DNA of 64,000 bases from Streptomyces sp. TP-A0356 (GCF_001417775.1 NZ_BBZJ01000021.1:124001-188000); one strand, 5' to 3'; counted from the first letter of the stretch, positions 32,512 to 40,476 are shown. The notes: a model not told the origin generated them from the letters alone. Numbers and translations: made by a program.

Positions 32512-33813
32512 ATGGGCCGAATGAACGAGCCGCCACGATTGCCCGGAGGCAGCTTCGCGGCCTGGAGCCGCGACCGGCTGGCACTAGCGCGCCGTGGCGC
32601 CGACGAGTGCGGGGACGTCTGGCAGCTGGAGCCGGGTGTCTACGTGGCCGCAACGGCCGGGCCGTGTGAAGCAGTCCTGCACCGTGCGCAGGACTTTCGC
32701 AAGGCACCCTCGCCTCTCTTCCCGCCGTTGAAGCGGTCGAGCGGAGCACCGACGCCTGAGCAGCGTGCCCACGCGCACGCCGCCCGCATGCGCGGACTAC
32801 GCCCGCAGGCGGTCGCAGCCCGGATCGGTGAGATTGCGCCCACGGCTTCTCGATTTCCTGACCAGTGGCCCACGGGCCAGGACGTCGAGATCCTGCCCCT
32901 GGTCCGGCATGCCCTGGCAGAGATCGGTGTGCGCTACCTCTTCTCCGAAGACGCTCCCACCCTGCTGCCCTTTGCCTCACAGCTCTTCCTGGCCCGGGAG
33001 GTGCTCGTACGCCCCTCGCGCTGGGTATGGCCGCGCTGGATCCCCACACCGGCACGGCGGTTCCGCACGCGGCAGCAAGTCGCCTTCACCGACGCTTTGC
33101 GGCCCATCGTCCGCCGGCGCCGTTCTTCGGGCCGGCTCGGTGACGACGTGCTGGGACAGATGCTCCAGCCCTCCTCCCGCTACGGCCTACTGCCGGAAGA
33201 GGCCATCCTCGACACTCTCCCCGGAATCACCGTTGCCACCTTCGAGGCACCTGCCCGGGCAGCCGGATGGATCCTGCTCCACCTGGCCCGGCACCCCCAG
33301 GCAGCGGGCCGCGTCGCGGCCGAAGCCGCCTTGCTGCCCGCGAACCCGGCCGCGACGACCAGCACCCACCTCGACAGCCTGCAATACACCCAGGCGCTGG
33401 TACGCGAGGTGCTCCGACTGCACCCTCCGAGTTGGCTGCTGACCCGGCGCGCCGCGCGACAGACTCAGCTCGACGACTACACCATCGACGCCGGGTCCAC
33501 TGTTCTCGTCTGCCCCTACACCGCCCAGCGCGACGCACGGGAGCACTCCGAGCCGGACCGGTTCCAGCCCGAGCGCTGGCTCGACGATTCGGACTCGACG
33601 GCGAAACCCGGGGTCTTCCTCTCCTTCGGTACCGGGCCGCATGGCTGCGAGGGAGCCGCTCTGGCTATGGCGATGCTGACGCTCCTGACCGCGCAGACCG
33701 CCCGCCGCTACCACCTGAGCGAGCCGCCCGGAACGGAACCCAGCTACCAGGTGACCACCTTCGAAGGTCTCGCAACTGTCGGCTTGCGCCTGCGTGCCAC
33801 CTTGCGCAGCTGA
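32512..33813 (+). CDS. Cytochrome P450, probable peptide-modifying enzyme
   Basis: The protein has 433 residues from the ATG at 32512; an in-frame ATG at 32521 is an alternative, and neither has a strong ribosome site. The heme loop FLSFGTGPHGCEG places the iron ligand at Cys379. The K-helix ExxR is Glu299-x-x-Arg302 (REVLRLHP), and PERW lies in the FQPERWLDD stretch. The I-helix reads TVATFEAPARAAG, so Ala246 replaces the conserved oxygen-activating threonine. There is no ferredoxin gene beside it. Directly after the aromatic 29-residue peptide gene, it most likely cross-links that peptide; a stand-alone oxidation role cannot be excluded. Codon choice is less GC-extreme than neighbours, hinting at transfer. 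Confidence 0.9.
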   Translation: MGRMNEPPRLPGGSFAAWSRDRLALARRGADECGDVWQLEPGVYVAATAGPCEAVLHRAQDFRKAPSPLFPPLKRSSGAPTPEQRAHAHAARMRGLRPQAVAARIGEIAPTASRFPDQWPTGQDVEILPLVRHALAEIGVRYLFSEDAPTLLPFASQLFLAREVLVRPSRWVWPRWIPTPARRFRTRQQVAFTDALRPIVRRRRSSGRLGDDVLGQMLQPSSRYGLLPEEAILDTLPGITVATFEAPARAAGWILLHLARHPQAAGRVAAEAALLPANPAATTSTHLDSLQYTQALVREVLRLHPPSWLLTRRAARQTQLDDYTIDAGSTVLVCPYTAQRDAREHSEPDRFQPERWLDDSDSTAKPGVFLSFGTGPHGCEGAALAMAMLTLLTAQTARRYHLSEPPGTEPSYQVTTFEGLATVGLRLRATLRS

Positions 33814-33835
33814 GGGCACTCCTGCTTTGACCAGC

Positions 33836-34393
33836 TCATGGTTGGCTCATCGTGTGCCGCTGGTCGAACTCGTCGGCGAGCATGCCCTTCATGACGAGGT
33901 CCTGGTGCCGGCCGGCGAAGAAGACGTGTTCTCGCAAGCGCCCCTCCTCGGTGAAGCCGAGCCGACGAGTAAGTGCCAGCGATGCCTCGTTGTGGGCGAA
34001 GATCGCTGCTAGGCATTTGTGATAGCGCCGCTCGGCGAACATGAAGCGGAGCAGCAGCACTACGGCTTCTGTCGCGTAGCCCTTGCGCCGGTGGTCGGCG
34101 CCGATCGCGACATCAAACTCGAACCAGCCGGAAGTAGGGCCGGTGCGATGTGAGCCGACTGTCCCAACCAGCTCTCCCGTGGCCGTCGTTTCGACTGCCA
34201 ACCGGAAGCGGTCGTCATCGCACTTGGCGACGGCTTGTTCCTTCGCCCAGGCACGGTGGCTCTCGGCGGACCGCGGTAGATCCAGCCGGCCCCCTCGCCG
34301 CCCGTCATCGTCGGCAAGGCGCGTGAGCACTGTCCAGTCGTCGGGTTCGATAGCGCGTAGGCGTACCCGATGACCAGTCCAGGACGATGCCAT
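33836..34393 (-). CDS. GNAT N-acetyltransferase (RimJ-like)
   Basis: The 185-residue GCN5-type acetyltransferase has acetyl-CoA loop GADHRRKGYATEAVVLLLRF, with R-x-x-G-x-A. It is preceded by the strand pair TGELVGTVGSHR and GWFEFDVAIG, and followed by AAIFAHNEASLALTRRLGFT and EGRLREHVFF. This layout matches RimJ/RimL-type enzymes that acetylate protein N-termini or small amines. It converges on the P450 with a 22-bp gap. It might tailor the peptide product, but convergence argues for a separate unit. Base use is slightly AT-richer than surrounding genes. Confidence 0.9.
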   Translation of the reverse strand: MASSWTGHRVRLRAIEPDDWTVLTRLADDDGRRGGRLDLPRSAESHRAWAKEQAVAKCDDDRFRLAVETTATGELVGTVGSHRTGPTSGWFEFDVAIGADHRRKGYATEAVVLLLRFMFAERRYHKCLAAIFAHNEASLALTRRLGFTEEGRLREHVFFAGRHQDLVMKGMLADEFDQRHTMSQP

Positions 34394-34603
34394 GCCCTAT
34401 TTGATCACATTGCATTGCGCGCGAGGCCGAGAGGCACGCCGAGGCAGGTGCTGCCCGCCGTGCTCACGATACGGCTGCGGATCGAACACGCGCTGGACGG
34501 CAGTCGGCTCTCGCCGTACATCGGCTGACCCGGCTCCCGTGTGGGTCGGCCGGGCCCCGGCCGCTGCCCGTATCGGCTGACGGCGTTCTCGTACGCTGAG
34601 GGC

Positions 34604-34816
34604 ATGTCGTCGCGCCGCAGGAGCTGTCCCGAGTGTCGTCGGGAAATCGCCGTTGTCGCGGGGCGGTTCGCGCGTCACGACCCGCCGGGGGCGCGCAGCA
34701 GCGGGGCGCTCGTCTCATGCCCAGGATCCCGCAGACTCGCGGAGGCCGACGCCGCGCAGGCCGCCCTCGACGGATACGTCGTACCGGAGTTCCCCGGTCA
34801 GCTGCCCCTCTTCTGA
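34604..34816 (+). CDS. Small conserved protein with CxxC motif
   Basis: The 70-residue protein runs from the ATG at 34604 (GAGGG just upstream). It starts MSSRRRSCPECRREIAVVAG and later has VSCPGSRRLAE, giving a CxxC pair and a further cysteine that could bind zinc. The compact end YVVPEFPGQLPLF looks conserved. I recognise it as a Streptomyces-type hypothetical protein without known role. It stands alone between oppositely oriented genes. Confidence 0.7.
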   Translation: MSSRRRSCPECRREIAVVAGRFARHDPPGARSSGALVSCPGSRRLAEADAAQAALDGYVVPEFPGQLPLF

Positions 34817-34856
34817 AGCCGTCGGGTCCGTCCTGAGGCCGACTCCCGACTCGCTG

Positions 34857-35243
34857 TCAGGAGTGCCGCACATCCATCCGGTTCACCAGACCGTCCGCGT
34901 CGAACCGGTACACGTGCTTCACCGTCTCCGCCGCCCAGTGGTCCCCCGTCTCGGTACGCATCCCGAGGCGTACGGTCGCGACGACCGCCTCCCCGTCCTC
35001 GTCCGGACGCAGCCCCTCCAGCCGTACGAGCGGATGGCCCGACGCGAACTGGCGTGCCCAGTAGGCGCGTACCTCTTCGCGACCGTGGAGCCGTACGCCG
35101 TCCAGGACGTTCGGCCAGTCGACGTCCGGGGACAGACAGCGCGCGATGAGCGCGTCGCGGCCGTCCGTGGCGAACAGCTCGTACATCTGCCGCAGCAGCG
35201 CAGCCCGCGCCGCCGGCACTCCTTCCGGCATCGGCATCGGCAT
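34857..35243 (-). CDS. NTF2-like (SnoaL/DUF4440-type) protein
   Basis: The 128-residue protein has a cone-shaped NTF2-like fold, suggested by ALLRQMYELFATDGRDALIA, WPNVLDGVRLHGREEVRAYW and VKHVYRFDADGLVNRMDVR. Members act as small isomerases, cyclases or binding proteins. No catalytic set can be named here. It begins with Met-Pro repeated (three in-frame ATGs), the first preceded by AGGGAAC. The SDR gene ends five bases upstream, so the two are co-transcribed. Confidence 0.82.
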   Translation of the reverse strand: MPMPMPEGVPAARAALLRQMYELFATDGRDALIARCLSPDVDWPNVLDGVRLHGREEVRAYWARQFASGHPLVRLEGLRPDEDGEAVVATVRLGMRTETGDHWAAETVKHVYRFDADGLVNRMDVRHS

Positions 35244-35248
35244 CCCGC

Positions 35249-35905
35249 TCAGTTCCCTGCGATCGACTTCACTGCCACGGAGATCGGGGTCGAACCACTG
35301 ATCACTTCCAGGATCAGCCCGGCCGTCGCGGGTGTGTCGACGAGCTCCGCGAGCACCGCCGCCACGTCGTCGCGCGGGATCGTGCCGCGACCGGTGTGCG
35401 CCTCCAGGCGCACGAGTCCCGTGCCGGCGTCGTTCGTGAGCGAGCCGGGGCGCAGGATCGTCCAGTCCAGGGACTTGTGGGCACGAATGTAGGCGTCGGC
35501 CTCACCCTTCGCGCGCAGATACACGTCGAAGACGTCGTCGCCCGGGTGCTCCGGGTCCGCGCCCATCGACGACACGACGAGGAAGCGGTGTACGCCCGCG
35601 CGTTCCGCCGCGTCCGCGAACAGGATGGCCGCGTCCCGGTCGACCGTGTACTTGCGGGTCGCGCCGCTGCCCGGGCCCGCGCCCGCGGCGAAGACGGCCG
35701 CGTCGGCTCCCTCCAGGACCGCGGCGACCTCCTCGACCGACGCCGACTCCAGGTCGCACACGATCGGCTCGGCGCCCGCCTCCCGCAGATCGTCGGCCTG
35801 TTCCGCGCGGCGGATGATCCCCGCTGCCTCGTCACCGCGCGCGGCGAGCAACCGCTCCAGCCGCAGCGCGATCTGACCATGACCACCAGCGATGACAATG
35901 CGCAT
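35249..35905 (-). CDS. NAD(P)-binding SDR-type protein
   Basis: This 218-residue atypical SDR (SDR_a5/NmrA-like) begins MRIVIAGGHGQIALRLERLL, the cofactor loop. It continues with RRAEQADDLREAGAEPIVCD and FLVVSSMGADPEHPGDD, then LDWTILRPGSLTNDAGTGLV. The family includes flavin-reductase-like and stress-related proteins. The ATG at 35905 has GGAG three bases upstream. It pairs with the following NTF2-like gene. Substrate unknown. Confidence 0.88.
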   Translation of the reverse strand: MRIVIAGGHGQIALRLERLLAARGDEAAGIIRRAEQADDLREAGAEPIVCDLESASVEEVAAVLEGADAAVFAAGAGPGSGATRKYTVDRDAAILFADAAERAGVHRFLVVSSMGADPEHPGDDVFDVYLRAKGEADAYIRAHKSLDWTILRPGSLTNDAGTGLVRLEAHTGRGTIPRDDVAAVLAELVDTPATAGLILEVISGSTPISVAVKSIAGN

Positions 35906-36100
35906 GTCTCCGACCGTACGCCCGGACGGACGCGTTCGCCGCACGACTTCACGCGCGGCCCGGTTGTCACCCCTGAGCACCATGCCCTCCGTCCACACGG
36001 CGCCGTCCACCACACATACCGCCCGGTGCTGCCCCGCGCCCCGCACTCTCCGCGCACTCCCCGCGCGCGCCCTCCACGCGCCCCCTCCGCGCGCCCCGTC

Positions 36101-37345
36101 CTACGACGGCTGGGCCCGTCCCTGCCGCGGCAGATCCAGTGCCACCGCCGCCGAGTTGCAGTACTCCCGCACCGCACTCGTACGAGCCACCACGCGCCCC
36201 CGGTGCACCACGACGCGGCTGTACGCGAGCGACAACGCGCCCGCCAGCCGCTCCCCGCGCACGGCGAGCAGTTCCGCGGGGAAGCCCGCCTCCACGCGCA
36301 CTTCGGGCAGACCGAGCGCGGCCCGCGCCGACGCGCTCACCGCGTCGTACGCGTCCTCGGGGCGCAGCCCGTACCGCGACGTCAGCAGATACGCCGCCTC
36401 CAGCGGGTCACCGCGCCCCACGGGGTTGGACACGTCCCTGAGCGCCCCGCTGCCCGCCGCGACCCGTACCCCGGCCGACCGCAGCAGCCGTACCGGGGCC
36501 GTGCCGCGCCGGTCGACGCCGCCGCAGCCGCCCTGCGGCAGACAGACCACCGTCACCCCGGCGGCGGCGAGCTGGTCGGCGGCGCGGGCGGCCACCTGCG
36601 CCGGGAGGCGGCCGAGTCCGCCGCAGGGGCCCAGCGTCACCCCGGGACGCAGGCCGCCCGCCATGGCCGAGAGCCGGGCGAGGCGCGCCGGATCGTCGGC
36701 GTCCGTGTGCAGGTCGACCGGGCAGCCGGACTCGGAGGCCAGCCCCAGGACCGCTTCCACGTACCCGGTCGGATCGGGGTCCCTGTCCGGGCAGCCGCCC
36801 ACCACCGTCGCGCCCATCTTCAGCGCGTCCCGCAGCAACGCGAGCCCGTCCGCTCCGGCGACCCCGGTCAGCACCCGGGGCATCGCCACCGCCGTCAGTT
36901 CGGCGAGCCCGCACAGCGAGCGCCGCGCCCTCAGCACCGCGGCCAGCCTGTCGAGCCCCGGTACGTCGCCGATGCGCACGTGCGAGCGCAGAGCCGTCGC
37001 GCCGTGCCCGAGCTGCAGCAGCGCCGCCTCGGTGGTACGGCGCTGGACCTCCTCCGGTTGGTACGACACCGGACCGTCGCCGTCCGCTGACAGAGCCGTG
37101 TCGCCGTGCGCGTGCGGCTCGGCGGGGGCCGGCAGGAGCAGATAGCCGCGCAGGTCGACACGGGCGCCGACGGTGCCCACGGCCAGGCTGCCGGCCGTGC
37201 CCACGGCCTCGATGCGCCCGCCGCCCAGCCGCACGTCCACCGTCCGGCCGTCGGTGAGCCGCGCCCCGCACAGCAGCAGGGCGGCCTCGTCGGCCCCTCC
37301 CGAGGAGGACGAGGAGTGGGGCGGCTGCGGTCGGCTGTCGGCCAT
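36101..37345 (-). CDS. Amidohydrolase-family protein with altered active site
   Basis: This 414-residue cytosine-deaminase-like protein starts at the ATG at 37345 with AGGAG five bases upstream. A small beta-sandwich (LLLCGARLTDGRTVDVRLGG) precedes the barrel. The first metal motif is kept as EPHAHGD. The second reads HTDADD, where the general-acid/base glutamate of HxDE is an alanine. The SH-type histidine motif is replaced by LGPCGGLG, and the final aspartate motif by AAGSGALRD. Three of the expected catalytic or metal residues are therefore missing. It may be inactive or use a different chemistry. It stands as a single gene upstream of a tRNA pair on the other strand. Confidence 0.82.
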   Translation of the reverse strand: MADSRPQPPHSSSSSGGADEAALLLCGARLTDGRTVDVRLGGGRIEAVGTAGSLAVGTVGARVDLRGYLLLPAPAEPHAHGDTALSADGDGPVSYQPEEVQRRTTEAALLQLGHGATALRSHVRIGDVPGLDRLAAVLRARRSLCGLAELTAVAMPRVLTGVAGADGLALLRDALKMGATVVGGCPDRDPDPTGYVEAVLGLASESGCPVDLHTDADDPARLARLSAMAGGLRPGVTLGPCGGLGRLPAQVAARAADQLAAAGVTVVCLPQGGCGGVDRRGTAPVRLLRSAGVRVAAGSGALRDVSNPVGRGDPLEAAYLLTSRYGLRPEDAYDAVSASARAALGLPEVRVEAGFPAELLAVRGERLAGALSLAYSRVVVHRGRVVARTSAVREYCNSAAVALDLPRQGRAQPS

Positions 37346-37719
37346 CGCGCTCCTGTGGCTCGGGGGCGGCCGCGCATACAGGGGGCTCGGCGCGGCTGCG
37401 CACACGGGGACAAGATCACACAGAGTGAGTCGAGCCTAGGGTGACGACCCGGCCGGGGCTGGTAGGAGCGCAATAGTCGTACCGGTGTGGTGCCCGGCGG
37501 CGGAAGCCGTACTGGTGTGCGCCCGAGGGCAGAGTTCGGACTGCACCGGTGGGGCCAGTGGTGCCTCGGAGACGGTGGCGAACTCCGCGACGCACGATGA
37601 CGGTCACGCACGGAGGGAGCCGGGGAAACCTCCGTGGAACCCCCGGGAACAGGCCGGGGCGGGTGCCGCGAAACGGATTTGGGCGAACGGCGGGCGACCG
37701 TGTAATGTCTTCATCGCTC
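37346..37719. other. Gene-free region before tRNA-Thr
   Basis: I see no gene in these 374 bases. Near 37477-37525 a short motif (GTACCGGTGTG/GTACTGGTGTG) occurs twice. The right end contains the tRNA promoter at 37679-37708. Confidence 0.5.
37679..37708 (+). promoter_or_regulatory. Promoter of the tRNA-Thr/tRNA-Met unit
   Basis: TTGGGC (37679-37684) and TAATGT (37703-37708), 18 bp apart, form a good vegetative promoter. It would start transcription a few bases before tRNA-Thr at 37720. Confidence 0.55.
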
Positions 37720-37792
37720 GCCCCAATAGCTCAGTCGGCAGAGCGTCTCCATGGTAAGGAGAAGGTCAACGGTTCGATTCCGTTTTGGGGCT
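37720..37792 (+). tRNA. tRNA-Thr (GGT)
   Basis: This 73-base tRNA has acceptor GCCCCAA (37720-37726) pairing TTGGGGC (37785-37791) and discriminator T37792. The anticodon stem TCTCC/GGAGA encloses ATGGTAA, giving anticodon GGT. The T arm is GGTTCGATTCC. CCA is not encoded. It heads a two-tRNA unit. Confidence 0.96.
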
Positions 37793-37838
37793 CTGATGTG
37801 AGAGGTTCCCACCGCAAGGTGGGGCTCGATCGCATCGC

Positions 37839-37911
37839 AGCGGTGTAGCTCAGTCGGTAGAGCAAGCGGCTCATAATCGCTGTGTCACCGGTTCAAGTCC
37901 GGTCACCGCTA
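37839..37911 (+). tRNA. tRNA-Met (CAT), elongator type
   Basis: This 73-base tRNA has acceptor AGCGGTG (37839-37845) with CACCGCT (37904-37910) and discriminator A37911. The anticodon is CAT at 37872-37874. A paired first acceptor base pair (A-T) marks it as elongator rather than initiator. CCA is not encoded. It lies 46 bases after tRNA-Thr and 90 bases before rpmG. Confidence 0.95.
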
Positions 37912-38001
37912 CTCACAGTAGCCGATTGCGGGGTCGGTCCTTCAGTCGGCTACTCTTTCTTGCGTTAATTCACGTCCATCTGTTCGTCAAGGAGCACTCA
38001 C

Positions 38002-38166
38002 GTGGCTGCCACCGACGTCCGCCCGAAGATCACGCTGGCCTGCGTGGAGTGCAAGGAGCGGAACTACATCACCAAGAAGAACCGGCGCAACAACCCGGAT
38101 CGTCTTGAGCTGAAGAAGCACTGCCCGCGTTGCAACTCGCACACCGCGCACCGCGAAACGCGATAA
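38002..38166 (+). CDS. rpmG: 50S ribosomal protein L33
   Basis: This 54-residue ribosomal protein starts at the GTG at 38002, with AAGGAG eight bases upstream. Both zinc-binding CxxC pairs are present (Cys14-Cys17 in ACVECKERNY and Cys41-Cys44 in HCPRCNSHT), so this is the zinc-containing (C+) form. The middle reads ITKKNRRNNPDRLELKKHC. Streptomyces often carry a second, zinc-free paralogue controlled by Zur; this one has no Zur-like site in view. The tRNA genes upstream are probably on the same transcript. Confidence 0.97.
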   Translation: MAATDVRPKITLACVECKERNYITKKNRRNNPDRLELKKHCPRCNSHTAHRETR

Positions 38167-38177
38167 CTCAGGCTCGT

Positions 38178-38218
38178 CCGCGAGGCCGTCCCCAGCAGGC
38201 AGGGGGGCGGCCTCGCGG
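38178..38218 (+). terminator. Terminator of rpmG
   Basis: CCGCGAGGCCG (38178-38188) pairs with CGGCCTCGCGG (38208-38218), and a T-G pair plus CCCC/GGGG extend the stem inward to a nine-base loop. It begins 11 bases after the rpmG stop. Confidence 0.88.
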
Positions 38219-38325
38219 CGTTACGGCGCCCCCTGCCTCCCACACTCCGGGGGCCGACCTACGGCAGGATGAGGCCGACCCGGCCGGAGGCCAGATTCGC
38301 TGAACAACCAGGAGGTACCGAGCTC

Positions 38326-38781
38326 ATGGCGCTCGACCAGTCCTTCGTGGGGCGGTCCTACCCGCCCACCGACCCGTACGAGGTCGGCCGGGAGAAGATC
38401 CGCGAGTTCGCGGAGGCGATCGGAGACGCCAACCCGGCCTATACGGACCCGGAGGCCGCCAAGGCACTCGGTCACCCCGATGTGATCGCCCCGCCGACCT
38501 TCGTCTTCGCGATCACCTACAAGGCCGCGGGCCAGGTCGTCCAGGACCCCCAGCTCGGCCTGGACTACAGCCGGGTGGTGCACGGTGACCAGAAGTTCGC
38601 CTACACCCGCCCGGTCCGCGCCGGTGACCGGCTCAGCGTCACCTCGACCATCGAGTCGATCAAGTCCCTGGCCGGCAACGACGTCCTGGACATCCGCGGC
38701 GAGGTCCAGGACGAGGTCGGCGAGCACGTGGTGACCGCCTGGACCAAGCTCGTGGCCCGGGCTCCGGAAGAGGAGGCATGA
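38326..38781 (+). CDS. MaoC-family dehydratase, N-domain (HadA/HadC-like)
   Basis: The 151-residue hot-dog-fold protein starts at the ATG at 38326, with AGGAGG eleven bases upstream. It reads MALDQSFVGRSYPPTDPYEV, then IREFAEAIGDANPAYTDPEA and PPTFVFAITYKAAGQVV. It has the long central helix but lacks the catalytic D-x4-H pair of the partner. In mycobacteria the equivalents HadA and HadC pair with HadB as (3R)-hydroxyacyl-ACP dehydratases. The neighbouring gene overlaps it and supplies the catalytic half. A fatty-acid role in Streptomyces is inferred. Confidence 0.88.
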   Translation: MALDQSFVGRSYPPTDPYEVGREKIREFAEAIGDANPAYTDPEAAKALGHPDVIAPPTFVFAITYKAAGQVVQDPQLGLDYSRVVHGDQKFAYTRPVRAGDRLSVTSTIESIKSLAGNDVLDIRGEVQDEVGEHVVTAWTKLVARAPEEEA

Positions 38782-39215
38782 CGCGGATGACCGCGAAGAT
38801 CGCGTACGACACGGTCGAGGTCGGCACCGAGTTGCCGGCGCAGACCTTCCCCGTCACCCGTGCCACGCTCGTCCAGTACGCGGGAGCCTCCGGGGACTTC
38901 AACCCGATCCACTGGAACGAGAAGTTCGCCAAGGAGGTCGGCCTGCCGGACGTCATCGCGCACGGCATGTTCACCATGGCCGAGGTGATCCGCGTGGTGA
39001 CCGACTGGGCGGGCGACCCGGGGGCGGTCGTCGAGTACGGCGTCCGCTTCACCAAGCCCGTGGTCGTGCCCAACGACGACCAGGGCGCCCTGATCGAGGT
39101 CAGCGGCAAGGTCGCGGCCAAGCTCGACGACCGGACCGTGCGCGTCGACCTCACGGCGACGAGCGCGGGGCAGAAGGTACTGGGCATGTCACGGGCGGTC
39201 GTACGGCTGGCTTGA
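38778..39215 (+). CDS. MaoC-family hydratase, catalytic subunit (HadB-like)
   Basis: The 145-residue hot-dog-fold protein has the R-hydratase motif YAGASGDFNPIHWNEKFAKE, with aspartate and histidine positioned for catalysis, and HGMFTMAEVIRVVTDWAGDP. The start ATG at 38778 overlaps the upstream stop as ATGA; a second in-frame ATG at 38787 is possible. With the upstream subunit it should form a heterodimeric hydratase/dehydratase for acyl thioesters. Confidence 0.9.
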   Translation: MTRMTAKIAYDTVEVGTELPAQTFPVTRATLVQYAGASGDFNPIHWNEKFAKEVGLPDVIAHGMFTMAEVIRVVTDWAGDPGAVVEYGVRFTKPVVVPNDDQGALIEVSGKVAAKLDDRTVRVDLTATSAGQKVLGMSRAVVRLA

Positions 39216-39346
39216 GCCCGGCGGCACGCCGGCACGCGTGCTGGAGACGACCGCCAGTGAGGCCGGCACACGCCGGGTCGTCCGCCACCGCCGGGTCGGC
39301 CACCGTCCCACCGGGCCACCGCCCATCGAGCCTCTGTGGCGAACAC

Positions 39347-39372
39347 GGCCCCGCCGGTCCTCCGGCGGGGCC
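39347..39372 (+). terminator. Terminator between hydratase pair and murB
   Basis: GGCCCCGCCGG (39347-39357) and its complement (39362-39372) form a perfect 11-bp stem with loop TCCT, followed by CTTCCC. It separates the hydratase operon from murB. Confidence 0.85.
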
Positions 39373-39407
39373 CTTCCCGTGCGTGCGGTGCCGTCGGTGC
39401 CGTCTCG

Positions 39408-39420
39408 TAGTCTTGGGCGC
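39408..39420 (+). promoter_or_regulatory. murB -10 element, leaderless start likely
   Basis: TAGTCT at 39408-39413 lies seven bases before the murB GTG at 39421. The start codon has no Shine-Dalgarno sequence, so transcription and translation probably begin at the same base. No convincing -35 is visible. Confidence 0.5.
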
Positions 39421-40476
39421 GTGCAGGAACTCCACGACGCCCCGCTCGCCCCGCTGACCACCTTCCGGCTGGGCGGCCCCGCGACCCGCCTTATCACAGC
39501 CACCACCGACGAGGAGGTGATCGCCGCCGTCCGCGAGGCCGACGACTCCGGTGCGCCGCTGCTGCTGATCGGCGGCGGTTCCAACCTGGTCATCGGCGAC
39601 AAGGGCTTCGACGGAACCGCCCTGCGCATCGCGACGCGGGGCTTCTCGCTCGACGGTACGAGGCTGGAGCTGGCGGCCGGCGAGGTGTGGACCGACGCCG
39701 TCGGCCGCACCGTCGAGGCGGGGCTCGCCGGTATCGAGTGCCTCGCCGGAATCCCCGGCTCAGCGGGTGCGACCCCGATCCAGAACGTGGGGGCGTACGG
39801 CCAGGAGGTCTCCTCGACGATCACCGAGGTGATCGCGTACGACCGCCGGGCGCGCGAAACTGTCACGATTCCGAACGCCGAGTGCGCGTTCTCATACCGT
39901 CACAGCCGCTTCAAGGCCGACCCCGGGCGCCATGTCGTCCTGCGGGTGCGCTTCGAACTGGAAGACGCGCAGGGGCTGTCCGCCCCGGTCAAGTACGCCG
40001 AGACGGCCCGCGCCCTCGGTGTCGAGCCCGGCGACCGTGTGTCGCTGGCCGTCGCACGCGAGACCGTCCTGAAGCTGCGTTCGGGGAAGGGCATGGTTCT
40101 GGACCCGGAGGACCACGACACCTGGTCGGCCGGCTCCTTCTTCACCAACCCCGTCCTCACCCATGAGGAGTTCGCCGCGTTCCACGCGCGCGTGAAGGAA
40201 CTGCTGGGCGCGGATGCGGAGCCGCCCGCCTACGCGGCGGGCGACGGCCACACCAAGACCTCCGCGGCCTGGCTGATCGACAAGGCGGGCTTCACCAAGG
40301 GGTACGGCACCGGGCCCGCTCGTATCTCCACCAAGCACACCCTGGCCCTCACCAACCGCGGCGGCGCCACCACCGAGGACCTGCTCGCGCTGGCACGCGA
40401 GGTGGTGGCCGGAGTCCGCGAGGCCTTCGGGATCACACTGGTGAACGAGCCGGTGACCGTCGGTGTGAGCCTCTGA
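39421..40476 (+). CDS. murB: UDP-N-acetylmuramate dehydrogenase
   Basis: This FAD enzyme reduces UDP-N-acetylglucosamine enolpyruvate to UDP-N-acetylmuramate for peptidoglycan. It has 351 residues from the GTG at 39421. The start of the FAD domain reads LTTFRLGGPATRLITATT, with GGGSNLVIGDKGF and the pyrophosphate loop GIPGSAGATPIQNVGAYGQE. The catalytic serine is in WSAGSFFTNP. The conserved tyrosine region and the final glutamate are near GFTKGYGTGPARISTKH and the VNEPV end. It resembles type I/IIa MurB. A -10 element seven bases upstream suggests a leaderless message. Confidence 0.95.
   Translation: MQELHDAPLAPLTTFRLGGPATRLITATTDEEVIAAVREADDSGAPLLLIGGGSNLVIGDKGFDGTALRIATRGFSLDGTRLELAAGEVWTDAVGRTVEAGLAGIECLAGIPGSAGATPIQNVGAYGQEVSSTITEVIAYDRRARETVTIPNAECAFSYRHSRFKADPGRHVVLRVRFELEDAQGLSAPVKYAETARALGVEPGDRVSLAVARETVLKLRSGKGMVLDPEDHDTWSAGSFFTNPVLTHEEFAAFHARVKELLGADAEPPAYAAGDGHTKTSAAWLIDKAGFTKGYGTGPARISTKHTLALTNRGGATTEDLLALAREVVAGVREAFGITLVNEPVTVGVSL

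Noticed and set aside
32100..34400. Second copy of the tRNA-Tyr 3' end as an attachment site
   Set aside because: I looked for the T-arm and acceptor bases downstream and saw none, so an integrated element cannot be shown.
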